Under the pieces are notes generated by a model. The model made no database searches and was not told the DNA's origin. It saw only the letters and a program-made list of their open reading frames with translations. Shown here piece after piece: positions 48,770-51,049 of a DNA stretch of 51,049 nucleotides. Each line of letters starts with the position of its first letter. Position 1 is the first letter of the stretch. The stretch covers positions 1 through 51,049 of the forward strand of contig JANQHQ010000024.1 in assembly GCA_028282595.1 (NCBI GenBank), given 5' to 3'. Position numbers and translations under genes: made by a program. Origin of the DNA: Chlorobium sp. (GTDB lineage: Bacteria > Bacteroidota > Chlorobiia > Chlorobiales > Chlorobiaceae).

Positions 48770-49243
48770 CTATCTCTTTTCGATCAGGCAGACCGCGTGG
48801 GCGACCGCGCCTTCCTCGCGGCCGACGTAGCCGAGCTTCTCGTTCGTGGTAGCCTTGACCGATACGCGCGAGACCTCTATCTGCAGGCAATCGGCGATGT
48901 TCTCGCGCATCGCCGTGACGTACGGCGCGATTTTCGGCCGCTCCAAAAGGAGCATCGAATCGATGTTTTCGATCCGGTAGCCTTCCTGGTCGAGCAGCTT
49001 GCCGACATGACGGAGCAGGATCTTGCTGTCGATGTCCTTGAATTCGGCGCTGGTGTCCGGAAAATGCTTGCCGATGTCGCCGAGGGCGGCCGCCCCCAGA
49101 AGGGCGTCGCTGACGGCGTGCAGCAGGACGTCGGCATCGCTGTGCCCCTTGAGTCCCATGGTGTGAGGGATTTCCACTCCGCCGACGATCAGCTTTCTCC
49201 CGCTGACGAACTGGTGTACGTCGATTCCTATTCCGATACGCAT
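48770..49243 (-). CDS. ispF: 2-C-methyl-D-erythritol 2,4-cyclodiphosphate synthase
   Basis: 157 residues. It cyclises CDP-ME 2-phosphate in the MEP isoprenoid pathway. Zinc ligands Asp8 and His10 in GIDVHQF and His42-region HAVSDALLGAAALGDIGKHFPD are present, as are LKGHSDADVLLH and VKATTNEKLGYVGREEG. Other MEP genes are not here. Isoprenoids supply quinone, carotenoid and chlorophyll tails. Confidence 0.97.
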   Translation of the reverse strand: MRIGIGIDVHQFVSGRKLIVGGVEIPHTMGLKGHSDADVLLHAVSDALLGAAALGDIGKHFPDTSAEFKDIDSKILLRHVGKLLDQEGYRIENIDSMLLLERPKIAPYVTAMRENIADCLQIEVSRVSVKATTNEKLGYVGREEGAVAHAVCLIEKR

Positions 49244-49682
49244 GATGATCTGTACGCCTGGAGGGCACCGAGGTACCCTTGAGTGAAGCCGCGCCGTGCG
49301 CCCGGTTTCCGGCTCTCTTTCGGCCCTGGGACGATCGGCTGGCGGCGAATGAAATGTTTTTGAGGGGAAAGATATGATTATATTTGCAAATATGACCTGA
49401 ATGATTCACGAATTGTTGTGACAGTGACGACGCTTCGGCTTCGCCGAGCTTAGAAACGACGCCCGGGCTTCGCCAGGCTTAGTGACAAGATCAAGAAAAA
49501 TACCTCAAGGGCTGCCGCGCCATTACTCTTAACTCGTCACTAAGCCTGACTTTGTCAGGCGTCGTCTCTCGTCACCAAGTCCGGCAACGCCGGACGACGT
49601 CACTATATCACTCGTCACTGCGCGACAGGGACTCCTGTACGTTCGGATCAGGAACGGTTATCACGGTTAAACAGGTTTTCGC
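49244..49682. other. 439-base gap with a family E array
   Basis: Apart from the repeat array at 49424-49615 no gene is visible. The region next to ispF presumably has its promoter. Confidence 0.45.
49424..49615. repeat. array of family E modules, two forward and two inverted
   Basis: Forward units begin GTGACGACGC and AACGACGCCC and end GCTTAG or GGCTTAGTGACAAG. After a spacer, inverted units read CGTCACTAAGCCTGAC..GTCAGGCGTCGT and CGTCACCAAGTCCGGC..GCCGGACGACGTCAC. Each unit carries its own small hairpin, and the halves can pair into one long cruciform or hairpin. Confidence 0.65.
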
Positions 49683-50822
49683 ATGGAACAGTCCGTGAGC
49701 ATGGAACGCATCCGGCGTTTTTTCTGGGTATGCACGGGCACGCCCATCGAAGTGATAGAAAAATATCCCACGGAGCACAGCAAGTTCATCGGGATCGGGG
49801 CCACGATTTTCTTTACGGCCCTCTTCGCAGGCCTTTCGGGCGGATACGCTCTTTACTACGTCTTTGCAGGCGCGCCCCTCGCCGTTTTTTTCGCGGTCAT
49901 CTTCGGTATCCTCTGGGGACTCGCGATTTTCAATCTCGACCGCTATATCGTTTCGAGCATCAACAAGACTTCCAGAGGGCTGCGGCAGTTCTATCAGGCC
50001 TCGCCGAGGCTGGTATTCGCCGTCCTGATCGCCATCGTCATCGCGCGGCCCCTCGAACTCAGGATTTTCGACAAGGAGATCGAGGCGGTCCTGAAGTCCC
50101 GTTATCTCGCGGAACAGCAGGCGCGCATCACGAGGGTGCAGGATTCGTTCGCACGGAAATACGCGCTCGAACTGGAGCAGAGAGATAAACTGCAAAAAGA
50201 GTACGACGCCGTTACGAAGGAGGTCGCCGCCCTGCGCGAGGAGCTCAAGGCCGAGGTGTTCGGGCAGGAGACAGGCAAGACGTCGGGGGTTGTCGGCTTC
50301 GGAAAGTACGCCAGGCAGAAGCAGGAGGTTATCGAGTCCAGGCAGCGGCGCGAGGACTACCTCGCCTCGCGCCTGATCGAACTGGACACCTACGTCAACC
50401 GCCGGAAGGAGATCGAGGGCATCGACAAGCACGCGATGTTGTCCGACTCCCTGCTTGTCGTGAAGGTGTCGACCGCCGGTTTCGCCGACAGGAACTGGGC
50501 GCTCGGCCAGCTCACCGCGGGCGGCGACGGCGTGAACAACGCCTCGGCCAACGCCGTGCTGTTCATCACCTTGCTGTTCGTCGCTTTCGAGTGTGCGCCC
50601 ATCCTCGTCAAGCTGCTTTCCGACGCCGGGCCGTCGGACGTCGATATCCACGAATCCGAATCGAGAATCATCCGCTGGCTCACGGCGACCTCGCCGATGT
50701 CCTCCAACCGCTTCGTCCGCGCCTATCGCGCCATTGGCGGCAAACCCGCCCGGCGGCTGACAAGAAAGCCGATGTACAACAAGCGGGTGAAGAAGATCGA
50801 AAAAGTCAAAAGTCGGAAGTAG
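49683..50822 (+). CDS. DUF4407 membrane protein
   Basis: 379 residues (or 373 from ATG 49701). Four membrane helices: about 35-55 and 60-85, with NLDRYIVSSI after the second, about 107-124, and one near 283-303. Between helices 3 and 4 lies a long coiled-coil stretch (about 125-240: EQQARITRVQDSFARKYALE and onward). This matches the DUF4407 pattern. The C-terminus is basic. Function unknown. Confidence 0.82.
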   Translation: MEQSVSMERIRRFFWVCTGTPIEVIEKYPTEHSKFIGIGATIFFTALFAGLSGGYALYYVFAGAPLAVFFAVIFGILWGLAIFNLDRYIVSSINKTSRGLRQFYQASPRLVFAVLIAIVIARPLELRIFDKEIEAVLKSRYLAEQQARITRVQDSFARKYALELEQRDKLQKEYDAVTKEVAALREELKAEVFGQETGKTSGVVGFGKYARQKQEVIESRQRREDYLASRLIELDTYVNRRKEIEGIDKHAMLSDSLLVVKVSTAGFADRNWALGQLTAGGDGVNNASANAVLFITLLFVAFECAPILVKLLSDAGPSDVDIHESESRIIRWLTATSPMSSNRFVRAYRAIGGKPARRLTRKPMYNKRVKKIEKVKSRK

Positions 50823-50891
50823 GGGCGCGATTGGCTGGTTATCGACAGGTTTTTATTGTCCCCGCGGATTGCACGGGTGTTCACGACGACC

Positions 50892-50919
50892 GTAGGGGCG
50901 AAAAATTTTTCGCCCCTAC
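50892..50919. repeat. family A palindrome, copy 3
   Basis: A perfect 28-base palindrome: GTAGGGGCG, AAAAATTTTT, CGCCCCTAC. It lies downstream of the DUF4407 gene, before a GGCAGT-rich simple repeat (50940-50975) resembling the flank at 36834. Confidence 0.92.
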
Positions 50920-51049
50920 TGTGGAGGGGAACCGGTTAGCGGTTGGCAGTATGCAGTTTGCGCCAGGCAGTGGGCAAGTGCTTTGGTAGAAAGCGGTTGC
51001 CGATGAACAGAGGTTTCGTGTCTGCTCGAACCGGCGGTGGTTTCGATAG

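Noticed and set aside
47151..48830. 559-codon plus-strand open frame
   Set aside because: Alternative frame of the FtsX-like permease, running through a repeat; no domain.
49424..49615. possible CRISPR-like array
   Set aside because: Units are inverted as well as direct, of unequal length, with hairpin centres and no unique spacers; no cas gene is near.

Overview
The window is from a green sulfur bacterium (family Chlorobiaceae). The strongest marker is a gene for the reaction-centre cytochrome c-551 PscC: three N-terminal membrane segments, then a single CxxCH haem domain. A BchG-type bacteriochlorophyll synthase and a fused pyruvate:ferredoxin oxidoreductase (pyruvate synthase of the reductive TCA cycle) fit this. 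The genus cannot be fixed from the sequence. Most genes are housekeeping genes in short runs on both strands. No rRNA, tRNA, CRISPR array or intact insertion sequence was seen.

Layout. 1-1650: a BrnT/BrnA toxin-antitoxin pair, then about 750 bases of repeat-derived DNA. 1651-4910: serC-serA (serine biosynthesis) and a small-molecule methyltransferase. 5035-9003: a divergent cqsS-cqsA pair, a complete-looking alpha-hydroxyketone (CAI-1 type) signalling module, followed by a frameshifted XRE regulator remnant. 8991-11838: Nudix hydrolase, GNAT acetyltransferase and comM. 12143-13385: pscC and queF. 13698-23517: a plus-strand run of methyltransferase, unknown beta-rich protein, Xer recombinase, hibernation factor, HPr kinase, peptide-binding lipoprotein, permease, ruvB and a TPR lipoprotein. 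23647-27324: nifJ. 27681-36829: rlmB, gcvH-gcvPA, dapA, recN, a lamin-tail lipoprotein, tatA, psd and tilS. 37056-41368: an unknown anchored protein, rnhA, rpmB, bchG and trpD, all on the minus strand. 41567-50822: pepQ, cutA, holB, ilvE, a PPi-type phosphofructokinase, an FtsX-like permease, ispF and a DUF4407 membrane protein.

The most notable system is CqsA/CqsS. The synthase and the six-helix hybrid kinase sit head to head around a 348-base intergenic region, the arrangement known from Vibrio. Both proteins resemble the Vibrio proteins along their whole length. The kinase has a degenerate first receiver (Asn at the phospho-acceptor site) and an intact second one. No LuxU- or LuxO-like partner lies in the window, so the output is unknown.

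The intergenic spaces hold several repeat families. The most interesting (family C: 28413-28583, 33354-33527, 35647-35792, 48596-48766, plus partial copies) is a 145-175 base element. Its closing stem differs in sequence from copy to copy yet stays self-complementary within each copy, and it encloses two or three CCCGA..TCGGG hairpins. This looks like selection on folded structure, or insertion into pre-existing palindromes. Other families are palindromes built on GGGGCGAAAAATTTTTCGCC, a GGGGCAGCC/GGCTGCCCC hairpin repeat, degenerate 8-base tandem repeats (consensus NTCAACRN), and a GACGACGCC...GGCTTAGTGAC module.
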